Shown here one piece after another: positions 21,911 to 31,700 of a stretch of DNA of 64,000 nucleotides. Origin of the DNA: JBKCUI01 sp052161625 (lineage in GTDB: Bacteria > Planctomycetota > Planctomycetia > Pirellulales > Pirellulaceae). Position 1 is the first letter of the stretch, and each line of letters begins with the position of its first letter. The notes beneath the pieces were generated by a model. That model saw only the letters and a program-made list of their open reading frames with translations, was not told the origin of the DNA and searched no databases. The stretch lies in the NCBI GenBank assembly GCA_052161625.1, contig CP197412.1; one strand, given 5' to 3'. The translations under genes were made by a program, and so were the position numbers.

Positions 21911-22158
21911 GCCCCTCTGTCCCTTTACCTGAGAGATCTCGACCTGTCCCACAAGCAATTCCGTTCTGTCGTGGCGACAAAATTGGATTGCATTCCCGTG
22001 CGACGAAGTCTTTCCCCTTCGGTGGGTCTTGATCGAACAAGACCTCTCTCCAGAGATGAATAAAGGAGGATGCAGTTCTCGATACCTGAGCGGTTATGGG
22101 CTCGCATTTTGCGCCTTCGGTGGTTCCCCTGGACCAGGGTAACACTCTCCCGCACACT
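21911..22158 (-). ncRNA. Tandem glycine riboswitch upstream of gcvP
   Basis: Read on the minus strand, this leader holds two glycine aptamers in a row. Aptamer I starts near 22158 with GCGGGAGAG and has the conserved CCACCGAAGG core at 22123-22114 and CCGCTCAGGT at 22093-22084. Aptamer II starts with CTCTGGAGAG near 22052, has the same CCACCGAAGG core at 22025-22016, the TCTCAGGT closure around 21935-21927, and ends with ACAGAGGG at 21920-21913. These are the standard blocks of the tandem glycine class. The distance to gcvP is about 100 bases. Such elements usually switch glycine cleavage on when glycine is high; no clear terminator hairpin was identified, so the mechanism here is open. Confidence 0.93.
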
Positions 22159-22295
22159 CCAATTCACAGTCACAGTGTAGTTGCTACGCCGGGAGCTGGC
22201 AATCGAAAGAGGTCCCGACAACTTGCCGAGAATCGCATCGTCCTTATCTCATTCGATCGATCGTTTAGGTAAACTAAGAAGTGATCCACCTAGAC

Positions 22296-22345
22296 ACTGG
22301 CCATCCGGGTTCTGGCCATCCAGGTTCTGGCCATCCGGGTTCTGG
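22296..22345 (+). repeat. Three 15-base direct repeats in the leader of the FG-GAP gene
   Basis: Units CTGGCCATCCGGGT / CTGGCCATCCAGGT / CTGGCCATCCGGGT follow each other with a 15-base period from 22296 to 22340, with a partial fourth copy. They end about 35 bases before the ATG at 22379. No open function; slipped-strand expansion is likely. Confidence 0.7.
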
Positions 22346-22378
22346 CCCTCCCTTCCTCTCCCATCCAATCCACCCGCC

Positions 22379-23578
22379 ATGAAACACCGATCCTTGTTCG
22401 CCGCACTCCTCGCAACAGGAGCCTCCTGTCTCGGAGCCAATACGAGTCCGGCCGCCGAGCCCACCACGGCCTCTAGCCCATCGAAATGGAAAGTCGAAAT
22501 GCTCACCCTCGACGCCAACGAAGGATGCGCCATCGGCGACTTGAACGGCGACGGCAAGAACGATGTTGTCGCGGGCCGCAATTGGTATGCCGCTCCCGAC
22601 TTCAAGCCGCGTCCCCTTCGAACCATCGAGGATTGGAATGGATATGTAGAGTCCAACGGAGACTTTCTGATGGACGTCGATCAAGACGGATTGCTCGATG
22701 TCGTCGCCGGCTCCTTCATCCCCACCCAAGTCCACTGGTACCAAAACCCGGGGGCCGAAGGTTGGCGCTTAGGGCAAACCTGGAAAAAGCACTTGTTGGT
22801 CGACACCAAAGCCAGCCAAAACGAGGCACAGCTCATGGCCGACCTCGACGGAGATGGTCGTCCCGAGTGGATTGTCAACAGCTGGAACAAACAGAACCCC
22901 ACCGTCGTATGGCGTTTCGTCCCCCGCGAGGCGACGAAGGAGAACCCAGCCAAATTCGATCTGGTTGGGAGCACCGTCGGTAAAGAAGGAAACCAGCACG
23001 GTCTCGGAGTGGGGGACATTAACAACGATGGACGCGTCGATGTGCTGATCGGCTCCGGTTGGTACGAACAACCCGCAGAGAAAATGTGGGATCAACCTTG
23101 GAAATACCATGCCGACTGGAATATCCAAGGGAGCATTCCCATGCTGGTGAAGGATGTCGACGGCGATGGCCTCAACGACTTGCTCGTCGGAGCAGGGCAC
23201 GATTACGGACTCTACTGGTGGAAGCGAAAGCAGACGCCGGCCGGCGAACCGCTAGCATTTGACACGATCGTGATCGACAAGTCCTTTTCGCAGCCTCACG
23301 CGTTGGCGTTGTGCGATCTCGATGGGGACGGCGTCGAAGACTTGATCTCCGGCAAACGTTACTTCGCCCACAACGGTGGTGACCCAGGCGGAAAGGACAT
23401 GCCCGAAATCCATTCCTACCACTGGAACGGCAAGGAGTTTCTCAAACGCTCGATCGAGCAAGGTCATATCGGGGTTGGACTCCAGATTGCAACAGGCGAT
23501 CTCAACGCGGACGGCCGAGCTGACATCGCTGTTGCAGGGAAGAGCGGGACCTATCTCCTGCTCAATCTCCCCCAATAA
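22379..23578 (+). CDS. Secreted FG-GAP / VCBS repeat protein
   Basis: A 399-residue exported protein: signal peptide MKHRSLFAALLATGASCLGA, then at least five Asp-rich calcium-loop repeats of FG-GAP/VCBS type, such as IGDLNGDGKNDVVAGRNW, DVDQDGLLDVVAGSF, DLDGDGRPEWI, DINNDGRVDVLIGSGWY and DLNADGRADIAVAGKSG. These make a beta-propeller in which each blade is held by the DxDxDG loop. Planctomycetes carry many such proteins; ligands are unknown. The ATG at 22379 was chosen because the signal peptide starts there; the open frame runs upstream through the 15-base repeats (translated as WPSGF units), which look non-coding. Confidence 0.82.
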   Translation: MKHRSLFAALLATGASCLGANTSPAAEPTTASSPSKWKVEMLTLDANEGCAIGDLNGDGKNDVVAGRNWYAAPDFKPRPLRTIEDWNGYVESNGDFLMDVDQDGLLDVVAGSFIPTQVHWYQNPGAEGWRLGQTWKKHLLVDTKASQNEAQLMADLDGDGRPEWIVNSWNKQNPTVVWRFVPREATKENPAKFDLVGSTVGKEGNQHGLGVGDINNDGRVDVLIGSGWYEQPAEKMWDQPWKYHADWNIQGSIPMLVKDVDGDGLNDLLVGAGHDYGLYWWKRKQTPAGEPLAFDTIVIDKSFSQPHALALCDLDGDGVEDLISGKRYFAHNGGDPGGKDMPEIHSYHWNGKEFLKRSIEQGHIGVGLQIATGDLNADGRADIAVAGKSGTYLLLNLPQ

Positions 23579-23790
23579 GCTCGCATCACTTTTTCGAAAG
23601 CTTGCCCGTATTACCAGGTCCTCGGTGGCGATCAACCTTTACGCGAGTCCTCCAGTTCCTCTATGATTGCCAAGCCACGCAGGCTGCAGCGATCCAGGAA
23701 GGACCTTCGCTGCCGACTGCTCCCTGTGTTCCAATCCATTCCCAGCGAGATCCGCGGCTCTGTCGATTAACGGACGTTCAAGGCCTCAGC

Positions 23791-25137
23791 ATGATCCAAG
23801 CTTTTCTAATCCTGACGTCCTTGTTCTTGCAGGAACAAGCGATCCTGCCTAACACGTTGAGCGGCGCCCAAAACAACACGGCTGAAATCGAGCGGCTTGC
23901 CAGCTTGGTTCAGTCAGGCTGGGGTGTGGACCCCGTTACCAAGAAATTCGTCTTCACCATCCAGATTCCCCCGGAATCCTTGGCCGCTTTCACGGCCGGT
24001 CGGTTCGGCAACGATCTCGGTGCCCCCATTCCGCCAGAAATCCGTCCCTTCGTCGAAGAAGTCATCATTCGGATTGGAACCGGGACTCTTCCTCGAACCG
24101 CCCCAACGCCGGAGATGCGAGCCGCCCTAACACGCAACGCGCCACCGATGATGGCCATGCTCGACGACCGCAATTCCTTGACCGATATCGACCCCGTCCT
24201 GCCCGCCGCGGGCCAGGGTGGTCTTGGCAACAGCGGCCTCGGCAACAGCAGTCTTGGGGGCAGCAGCATGGGTGGCAGCTTTGGCAATGCTGGCACGGGA
24301 AATGGAAATATCTTGCCGCCCGGCATGTCCCCGAACGGCAATGACGCACCGAGCTTGCTCGGCAATTCCGGAGCGAGGCAGCCCGGCCCACTTCCGCCCG
24401 TTACAGGCAGTGGCGTCGGCCCCTCGTCCAGCCTTTCCTTTTCGGGTGCACCTGCCGGCACTGGCTCCTCCTTCCAGAACCCAACCTCACCGAACCCCGT
24501 CTCACAAAACCCGGCCGCACAGAACCCACCCGCAACAAACATGGGTCGGACGGATGGCTTTCGCGCCGATTCCAACGCGGGCTCCATGCTGGGACGACTC
24601 ACCGGAGGGACACCACCTCTTCCATCGACGAATCCGACGACCGGTGCAGGGAGTTTGAGCCCTCCCTACGCCAGCTCCAATCCGGCAGTACCGCATGTTG
24701 CTTCCAATCCTCTGCCCAACCAAAACGGGACGAACTACGGCGCACCGGTTGGTTATAACCAACCCAACGCCGCCAATCCTAACTCCGGTGCATCACAGGG
24801 TTATGGCGGCCCACTCCTTCAGCCCGCCCCCTATGATCCGCGATTGGCCTCCGCTGTCCCAATCCCGCTGCCGAATCCATCGGGCAACGCCGTCCCACCA
24901 AACCTGGCGAACCAAAACTCTGTTCCTCAGAACCCTAACAGCACGAATCCCAACGGAGGCTTGTCGACTGCGGACACGCAACCGGGCGTAACCTTCGACA
25001 AACTGCTACCTTTGATCACGTTGATGTTGCTCGTGATCAACATCTATCAATTCTTCTGGATGGCGCATGTCCGCACCCGATACAAAGAGATGGTGGTCAG
25101 CAAGCGGACAGCACAATTGAATCTATCGAACACGTAA
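23791..25137 (+). CDS. Low-complexity membrane-anchored hypothetical protein
   Basis: From the ATG at 23791 (MIQAFLILTSLFLQEQ) the protein has 448 residues. The first 120 residues after the hydrophobic start form a compact domain (FVFTIQIPPESLAAF, then IRPFVEEVIIRIGTGTLPR) that I do not recognise but that recurs by style in planctomycete hypothetical proteins. Residues about 130-400 are Gly/Asn/Pro/Ser rich and probably disordered. One membrane helix sits near the C-terminus (LLPLITLMLLVINIYQFFWM) followed by a basic tail. The 5' part of the open frame before 23791 is not protein-like and was left out. It ends 28 bases before the FkbM gene. Confidence 0.65.
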   Translation: MIQAFLILTSLFLQEQAILPNTLSGAQNNTAEIERLASLVQSGWGVDPVTKKFVFTIQIPPESLAAFTAGRFGNDLGAPIPPEIRPFVEEVIIRIGTGTLPRTAPTPEMRAALTRNAPPMMAMLDDRNSLTDIDPVLPAAGQGGLGNSGLGNSSLGGSSMGGSFGNAGTGNGNILPPGMSPNGNDAPSLLGNSGARQPGPLPPVTGSGVGPSSSLSFSGAPAGTGSSFQNPTSPNPVSQNPAAQNPPATNMGRTDGFRADSNAGSMLGRLTGGTPPLPSTNPTTGAGSLSPPYASSNPAVPHVASNPLPNQNGTNYGAPVGYNQPNAANPNSGASQGYGGPLLQPAPYDPRLASAVPIPLPNPSGNAVPPNLANQNSVPQNPNSTNPNGGLSTADTQPGVTFDKLLPLITLMLLVINIYQFFWMAHVRTRYKEMVVSKRTAQLNLSNT

Positions 25138-25165
25138 TGGAACAAACCAGCGGCGAAAGAGCAGC

Positions 25166-25987
25166 ATGAAGCTGAAGTCTCTTTTATGGACTTTGGGGCT
25201 CCGACCCTCAGTACGGAAGTACGGTACTGAGCGACTCGAGTTCCAGCTTGAACGGGACGGCGCCATCTCGTTCGAACGATGGCTGCACCCCAAGGATCGT
25301 TTTGTTCCCTTTCGGCAGTCCTACATCGATCGACTTCGCAACTACATCCAGCCAGGGGATGCAGTTTTGGATATCGGCGCCCATTGCGGCGACTTCACCG
25401 TACCGCTCGCCCTCGCTGCGGGTCCTGAGGGGATCGTCTTCGCTTGGGAACCCAATCCCTACGTCTACGAAGTCCTTGCAAAGAATGCCTCACTCAACCT
25501 GCACGCGACGCGCATCGTGCCTGTGCAAGCGGCGGCGGCACCGGAGGATTGCCAACTACTGTTCCACTACTCCGATCCCGGTTTTTCCAACGGCGGCAAT
25601 TTGGCCGGAATCAGCCGATGGACCCACGGTCACGCGTTCGAGTTGCAAGTTCCTGCACTGCGAGTCGAAAGCTGGCTGGAACGGGAGTATCCCGAGTGGA
25701 CCAGCAAGATTCGATTTGTAAAAGTGGATACGGAAGGCTTCGACCTCGAGGTCCTTCGATCGCTCGAAACCACTCTTATGCGACAGCGTCCCACCATTCA
25801 CGTCGAGTTCTACAAGCATCTCAGTACGGATCGGCGCAAAATGCTTTGGGCTTACCTCACTCGGCTTGGGTACACCGTCTACACGACGGACCCGGTGCAC
25901 AACATCGACCCCCACCAGCGCATCGAAGAAGCCGATGTCACCCGATGGGACCACTTCGACGCCATCGCCATTCCCGCCCCCAACTAG
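25166..25987 (+). CDS. FkbM-family methyltransferase
   Basis: A 273-residue SAM-dependent methyltransferase. Motif I is VLDIGAHCGDFTVPLA (about residues 69-84), the post-I acidic end is VFAWEPNPYVYEVLAKN, and the FkbM signature VKVDTEGFDLEVLRSLE lies near residue 190, followed by HVEFYK. FkbM enzymes methylate hydroxyl groups on polyketides, sugars or surface glycans. The neighbouring genes encode secreted and pilin-like proteins, so a glycan substrate is more likely than a polyketide, but that is inference. Confidence 0.87.
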   Translation: MKLKSLLWTLGLRPSVRKYGTERLEFQLERDGAISFERWLHPKDRFVPFRQSYIDRLRNYIQPGDAVLDIGAHCGDFTVPLALAAGPEGIVFAWEPNPYVYEVLAKNASLNLHATRIVPVQAAAAPEDCQLLFHYSDPGFSNGGNLAGISRWTHGHAFELQVPALRVESWLEREYPEWTSKIRFVKVDTEGFDLEVLRSLETTLMRQRPTIHVEFYKHLSTDRRKMLWAYLTRLGYTVYTTDPVHNIDPHQRIEEADVTRWDHFDAIAIPAPN

Positions 25988-26000
25988 GGACTTGGCCTTT

Positions 26001-26037
26001 TTTTCCGTGTATTCGGTGTATTCCGTGGTTCATCAAT
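26001..26037. repeat. Intergenic repeat of the CCGTG-TTCCGTGG type
   Basis: Three loosely repeated units built on TTCCGTGT / TTCGGTGT / TTCCGTGG follow the FkbM stop. A related copy, in both orientations, lies at 27676-27765. Short elements like this are scattered between genes in many bacterial genomes; origin unknown. Confidence 0.5.
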
Positions 26038-26217
26038 CTTCGAAGACCGCAGTGAATTCGCAATCGCCGCGGCAGAATATGAAGTTTGCATGAACATTGT
26101 GTTCAGCGGATCGACGATCTGGATTCGATTCGATAATCTTGCGGGCCAAAAGTTAGATCTTCCCTCCCAGACGTTTGGGAGGAAATCGGATTTCATCCCT
26201 CAAGGATTCATAACCCC

Positions 26218-27180
26218 ATGCTGAGAGTATCCAAGACTCGTCGCGGATTTACACTGGTTGAATTGCTGGTCGTTATTGCCATCATCGGTATCTTAGTCGG
26301 TCTTTTGCTTCCAGCGGTTCAAGCCGCTCGCGAAGCAGCGCGACGCATGCAATGCTCGAACAATCTCAAACAAATTGGACTAGCCATCCATAACTACGAA
26401 ACTGCATTCAAAGCCTTGCCGGCCGGATGCAATGGCATCCCCAACGCTGCGGGAACCAACTTCAATGGCCATGGATGGACTTGGCATGCCAGCCTGTTGC
26501 CCTTCGTCGAACAGACGAATCTCTATGAAGCCATTCAAGGTCCCGATGGGATGGGGAATGAGCTTGGTAGCACTACCTCCGGTAAACCTTTGATCGTCCG
26601 GGCTAACGTCGTACCCTTGTTCTGGTGCCCATCTCAGCCCGACGTTCGCAATGGATCGCAGAAGGGGGGCTACCAGCCGTCCAATTACAACGGCAACATG
26701 GGGACTCGCATCGGCAATGGAAACGATGACTGCATTTGCACCGGAGTCGCGAATCTGGCTGACATGATGTCCAATCCATGGGGATGCATGAATGGCAATG
26801 GAGTTTTCTATGTCCGAAGCAAAACGAAGTTCGGCGAAGTGACGGATGGTTTGTCCAATACGATCTTCGTCAGCGAAGTTCCCGACTCGGGCGGAGACGC
26901 GATGGGCGGGTTCGGCGCCGGTGCGGATCGCAAGGCGATGTTCTCCGGTGGGGCGGACTCCAATCCCCCAACGGAAATGACCGAGTTCCTGATCGCAGCG
27001 GAGAGCAATGACCCTATCAATGGTGGCGCTGAAGAAGCTGCAGGAAGCTGGCACACCGGCGGGGCGCATTTCTTGATGGGAGACGGAAGCATTCAATTCT
27101 TCTCGGAGAATATGGATATGAGGATCTACCAAGCGGTCAGCACTCGCAACGGCGGCGAAACCGCAAACTTCACTGAGTAG
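26218..27180 (+). CDS. DUF1559 protein with prepilin-type N-terminus
   Basis: A 320-residue protein of the family planctomycetes have by the dozen. The N-terminus has the type IV prepilin cleavage site and helix, RRGFTLVELLVVIAIIGILVGL, with cleavage expected after Gly10 and the conserved Glu at +5. It continues LLPAVQAAREAARRMQCSNNLKQIGLAIHNY, the DUF1559 hallmark. Near the C-terminus lies the late signature AHFLMGDGSIQF (the H-x-D-G element). Such proteins are thought to be pseudopilins or cell-surface components. A small lipoprotein follows 39 bases downstream, a pairing that recurs in the phylum. Confidence 0.95.
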   Translation: MLRVSKTRRGFTLVELLVVIAIIGILVGLLLPAVQAAREAARRMQCSNNLKQIGLAIHNYETAFKALPAGCNGIPNAAGTNFNGHGWTWHASLLPFVEQTNLYEAIQGPDGMGNELGSTTSGKPLIVRANVVPLFWCPSQPDVRNGSQKGGYQPSNYNGNMGTRIGNGNDDCICTGVANLADMMSNPWGCMNGNGVFYVRSKTKFGEVTDGLSNTIFVSEVPDSGGDAMGGFGAGADRKAMFSGGADSNPPTEMTEFLIAAESNDPINGGAEEAAGSWHTGGAHFLMGDGSIQFFSENMDMRIYQAVSTRNGGETANFTE

Positions 27181-27219
27181 TTTTTCAGAACAATCCTTTC
27201 CCTGATTGACAAAGCAGAT

Positions 27220-27669
27220 ATGAATTCCTTTCGATTCGTGAGTTTGGTTCTCTCTGGGTTGGTCTTGTGTGCATCGGGATGCAGCAGCAGCGATCAACCG
27301 GACCTGGGACAAGTAACCGGTACCATTACGATGGACGGCAAACCCCTAACAGGAGTGGCCGTCGTCTTTCAACCGGAGAACGGTCGCCCTGCTCGGGGAA
27401 TGACGGATGCTGAGGGCAAATACGAATTGGTTTACATTCGACAAACCAAAGGGTCGAAGGTCGGACCGAACCGTGTAGAGATCGCGCCGAGTGAAGAGGG
27501 AGAAGAGATGGAGGAAACGGAAGCGGGCGATGGCGAGGCCCAGACGGCTCCGAAGAAGTCGAAGTCTGGCAAGCCAACCGTCCCCGCTCGCTACAACACC
27601 AAGAGCGAACTGAAGGTCGAAGTCGTGTCCGGTAAAAACACCTTCGACTTCCAGCTCGAATCCAAATAA
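27220..27669 (+). CDS. Lipoprotein with carboxypeptidase-regulatory-like domain
   Basis: A 149-residue protein with a lipoprotein signal: hydrophobic VSLVLSGLVLCA, then lipobox ASGC with Cys21 as the expected acylation site. The mature part has GQVTGTITMDGKPLTGVAVVFQPENGRPARG, then TDAEGKYEL, the pattern of CarboxypepD_reg-like beta-sandwich domains. A Glu-rich then Lys-rich stretch (residues about 88-115) interrupts the domain before the final strand NTFDFQLESK. It would be processed by Lgt, encoded earlier in the window. It sits right behind the DUF1559 gene and probably shares its transcript. Confidence 0.88.
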   Translation: MNSFRFVSLVLSGLVLCASGCSSSDQPDLGQVTGTITMDGKPLTGVAVVFQPENGRPARGMTDAEGKYELVYIRQTKGSKVGPNRVEIAPSEEGEEMEETEAGDGEAQTAPKKSKSGKPTVPARYNTKSELKVEVVSGKNTFDFQLESK

Positions 27670-27675
27670 TCGATT

Positions 27676-27800
27676 CTAAACCACGGACGACACAGAACAC
27701 ACGGAAAGGGAACACCAAATGAAGTGGACTCAGTTCTGTGTGTTCGGTGCATCCCATGGTTTCTCTCCGCTGCGTCTTAGCGCCGTGGCGAGAAACTTCT
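27676..27800. repeat. Imperfect inverted intergenic repeat plus a GGCGAGAAAC element
   Basis: AAACCACGGACGACACAGAAC at 27679-27699 and its imperfect reverse complement around 27732-27765 flank about 30 bases, making an inverted version of the CCGTG-type element at 26001. Directly after it comes TTAGCGCCGTGGCGAGAAAC (27777-27796), which is shared in part with 61138-61162. Both look like dispersed non-coding elements. Confidence 0.5.
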
Positions 27801-27841
27801 TCACCCCCATCAATTAGCAAACAAAGAGATGTGCAAAAGAA

Positions 27842-27869
27842 AAAGGGCTGCTCGGTGGAGCAGCCCTTT
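27842..27869. terminator. Bidirectional hairpin terminator between convergent genes
   Basis: A perfect 12-base stem AAAGGGCTGCTC / GAGCAGCCCTTT around a GGTG loop. It lies between the plus-strand lipoprotein gene and the minus-strand cyclophilin gene, and the stem ends in A- and T-runs on either side (preceded by AAAAG, followed by CTG), so it can act for both strands. Confidence 0.8.
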
Positions 27870-27918
27870 CTGTTGATGTCATCTGTTACTTCCAAGTTCA
27901 CGACCGCAGAGCGCCGGC

Positions 27919-28530
27919 TTACTTGGCAGCTTTGATTTCGCCGCTGTCCTTGATCTCGATTTTGACTCGGGTGCTGCCGCTACGGCTTCCCAACGCTTCA
28001 ATCGCTTTGACCACATCCATCCCTTCGGTCACGCGACCGAAAACAACGTGCTTGCCATCGAGCCACTCGGTTTTGACAGTCGTGATAAAGAATTGGGAGC
28101 CATTGGTGTTGGGGCCCGCGTTGGCCATGCTCAACAGACCCGGTGCATCATGCACGAACTTGAATGACTCATCCTTGAACTTCTCGCCATAAATGCTCTC
28201 TCCGCCAGTCCCATCGCCACGGGTGAAGTCACCACCCTGAAGCATGAAATCAGGAATGACGCGGTGGAAGAAGCTACCTTTGAAGTGCAGGTCCTTTCCT
28301 TCGCGATTCTTTCCCTTTCCTTTTTCTCCCGTGCACAACGCGCGGAAGTTTTCGGCCGTGCGAGGAACGTCTTCACCGAAGAGACCCATGACAATTCGAC
28401 CAGCATCCTTGCCATCGATCGCGATGTCAAAGAAGACGCTCGTGGTGATCTTTCCCTTGGACGGGGATTCTGCCGATGCACTGCTCATTGTTACCAATAC
28501 CATCAATAGAGTTGCTAAAACCAGTCGCAT
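27919..28530 (-). CDS. Exported cyclophilin-type peptidyl-prolyl isomerase, eukaryote-like
   Basis: From the ATG at 28530 the protein has 203 residues: a signal peptide (MRLVLATLLMVLVTMSSASA) and a single cyclophilin domain. The catalytic-site patches are complete: FHRVIPDFMLQGGDF with the active Arg, GPNTNGSQFFITT, and WLDGKHVVFGRV. The sequence is closer in style to eukaryotic cyclophilins A/B (RALCTGEKG, GDGTGGESIYGEKF, LSMANAGPNTNGSQF) than to the short bacterial PpiA/PpiB. A short insertion, KGKNREGKDLHFKGS, follows the CTGEKG patch as in some plant and fungal forms. The predicted place of action is the periplasm. The open frame upstream of 28530 is not protein-like. Confidence 0.93.
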   Translation of the reverse strand: MRLVLATLLMVLVTMSSASAESPSKGKITTSVFFDIAIDGKDAGRIVMGLFGEDVPRTAENFRALCTGEKGKGKNREGKDLHFKGSFFHRVIPDFMLQGGDFTRGDGTGGESIYGEKFKDESFKFVHDAPGLLSMANAGPNTNGSQFFITTVKTEWLDGKHVVFGRVTEGMDVVKAIEALGSRSGSTRVKIEIKDSGEIKAAK

Positions 28531-28729
28531 GTTATTCAATCCGTTTCCTAATCTGAGTAACATCCCAAAACTTCCAAGCAAACTACCAAAGCTTTCGCAG
28601 ATTGACAACCGCCGGCCACCCCCATGACGTGAACACTCCTTGGCGGACCCCCGAATGCATGCGTTTCTAATCACCATGCGGCGTGGCTGCCAGGACCCAA
28701 ACCGAGTTGTCGGGACCGGACAACCGGGG

Positions 28730-31700
28730 CTAGGGCCCAGCGGCGGGTGAGGGGGCGGCTGACGGAACAAGGGGCTTCCCTAGCAACTCTCGGAAAAAGA
28801 ATTCTGACATCGTTCGATACTGATGCTCGGATTGTTCGGGGTCGGTAATCCCATGCCGGTTGCCCGGATAGATCATCAGGTCGAACGTCTTGCCCCCCTT
28901 TTGCAACGCGCGCGCCAACTGCATCGAATTGGCCATGTGGACATTGTCGTCGATCTCCCCGTGCAAGATCATAAGCCGACCCTGCAGATGCTTGGCCGCT
29001 TCCACCGCCGAACTAGTTCGATATCCGTCCGGATTGAGCTGCGGCGTCGACATATAGCGTTCGGTATAAATCGAGTCGTAATTGTGCCAATCGGTGACCG
29101 GCGCTCCGGCCACTCCCGCCCGAAACAATTTGGAATGGGTCATCGCATAGGCGGTGAAGTAACCGCCATAGCTCCAGCCCCACATTCCAATCCGATCGGC
29201 ATCCACCCACGATTGCCCTTGAAGCCACTTCACTGCATCCTCCAAGTCTCTCAGCTCCACCCGCCCCATGTCTTGGTAAATGGTCCAAGTATCCTGGTTC
29301 CCTCGACCCAACGCAGACCGGTTGTCACATAACAACACTGCGATCCCTTGCTCCGCCATCCATCGATGCCACAGATCGCTTCGGTGCGTCCAAGTGTTCT
29401 CCACCGTCGGTGCTTGCGGACCTCCATAGACATGGATGAGCACCGGAATCCTTCCAGTTGATTTCTTCGTCTCCCAATCGGATGGCTTGTACAACAACGC
29501 TTGCATGGCAAAGCCGTCGCGAGCAGGAATCGAAAATAGCTCGGGATGCCTGGAACGCACATACTCCAACCGATCCTTTTTCACCCCTCCCAAATAACGC
29601 ATCCGCTTCCCGTCTCGGTCGCAAAGCCACAGTTCCCCAGGCGTCTGATTGTCACTCCATGTATCAAACCAATAGGCACCCTTAGGATGGACCGACACGC
29701 GATGATTTCCTCCTGGCTCCCCAAGCTCCGTGATCGCCTTGGTCGCCAAATCGATGGCTAACAGATCGGTGTTCGCCAACCCGCTGCGTCGCGCGGTGAC
29801 CAATGCCCGATCCTTCCCTGCCCAAAGGAGTTCGCGAATGTCCCAATCTCCCTCGGTGAGAGGTATCTTCTCGCCACTTTGGGTAACACGATACAAATGG
29901 CGGCGACCGCCGGCCGAATCGCTGAGCCATAAGAAACTTCCATCGGGTAACCAACGGGGCTCCTCGATCACATCCACCCAAGCCGGCGATGATTCCTCTA
30001 CCCATTTACGGTTCTCGCTCGTTACACAATCGAACGACCAAACGTGCAAGAAGGACTGGATCCGGTTTTGAACTTGATAAACCAGTACATCCGGCGAGGC
30101 CAGCACATCCGGCGAGGAAGGCGACCAGCCAACGCGAACGACGAGGCGGTCATCCTCGGCATAATCCGACAACGGAACATCTTGAATCGCTCCCGTCTCC
30201 AACGAAACCACATGCAGAGAGACATGAGGGTTTTTCTGCCCCGCTTTGGGGTACCGCATGCGCTCGAGGGATTGTGCAAAGGGGATCGAGTTATCGATGA
30301 CAAAGGTGGGAACGGGACTCTCATCCAACCTCAAAAAGGCCAAACGCTTCCCATCGGGGCTCCACCAATAGGCTTGGAACTTTCCTCGTCCGTACACCTC
30401 CTCTTGATATACCCAATCCAAATAGCCATTGAGGATTTCGCCACCCCCATCTTTGGTAAGTGCACGTGTCTCGCCGGTTTCTCGGTTCACGACCCACACG
30501 TTTCCGTCCTGGACATACGCCACATGCATCCCATCGGGGCTCAGCGTGGGAACTTTCTTTTCATCCTCCGGGGAGTTGGTTAAGCGTTTCACAGAATCGC
30601 TTTCGGATCTGTAGAGATACAAGTCATTCTTCTGCTCGATCAATGCATAAGAAAAGGTAGGATCAAAGGCGGAAAAATTGCGACGGTACGATGCTGCCTT
30701 GCCATTCTGAAACGCCTCCTCCTTTGCGAGGGCATCGGCTAGTTTGCTGGTTTTATCGAAAGGCGTCATCGCACCCGTTTGGCAATCGACCTCCCAAACT
30801 CGATCCGCTTGCACGATCAAATAGGCGTCGCGGTCTGCAATCCATCGCGGAGCAGGCGTCGCAGTCGGTGCGTACGCTACCTTGTCACCTCGCTTGAATA
30901 GTTTTTCTAACGTCAATGACTCGAGTGCCATGTCGCGAGGTTGGCGATCGCTCTGCCCCAGCTTGGGAACCGGTTTCGACTTCCAATCGGCAGGCAAGTC
31001 GTTGACTTTGCACACAGGGTAGATCGTGTCGACGTCCAACGCAGGGTCAAAGAAATTCCACGCAGCCAACGAATCGTCCGCATGGGGTTCCAACAGGCAG
31101 GTTGCCAAGACACCGAGCGGTTGATCGGTCGGCACCAACCATCCGTTCTGCAAGGAAACGGAAAGCGGCTCCTCCATCACCTCGACCCTCTTGATGGCGT
31201 GACCTTGAAACTCGGGAAGCTCGCGAATGGAACGAATGCGATATCCGCTCGCTTCTCTCGGTTCCACTGCGCGCGGATCGACGCTCTCCCAAAGTTCCAC
31301 CCCATGAAGCCGCAATCGCCCTGCCGCCCAAGCGCTCTCGAAAGGAACGAAATAGTACTTCGGTGCAGTCACATGCAATTTGCCTTCGCCAACATTCACG
31401 AGTTCTACGGAATAAGTATTGGGAACAAGCTCCTTCGTTCGATTGCGATCGCGAGGAGTCGGGAAGGGTCCGCGTGTGCTGGGGACATCTTTCTTGGAAA
31501 TTCCGTCGAGGTGCGACGTGTCCACCTCGGCATCTTGTGTGGCTTTCGACGTCGATGGATCGCCCCACGCGTAGCCCCGGACCTCGACCTTTTCTTCTGC
31601 GGCGACAATGCGGCCTTGGATGGGAATTCGGTTACCTTCCCATGTAGGTGCCTTGAACAACTCTCGAACTTGCTCGCGGCGCAATCGCAATTGCTCGACG

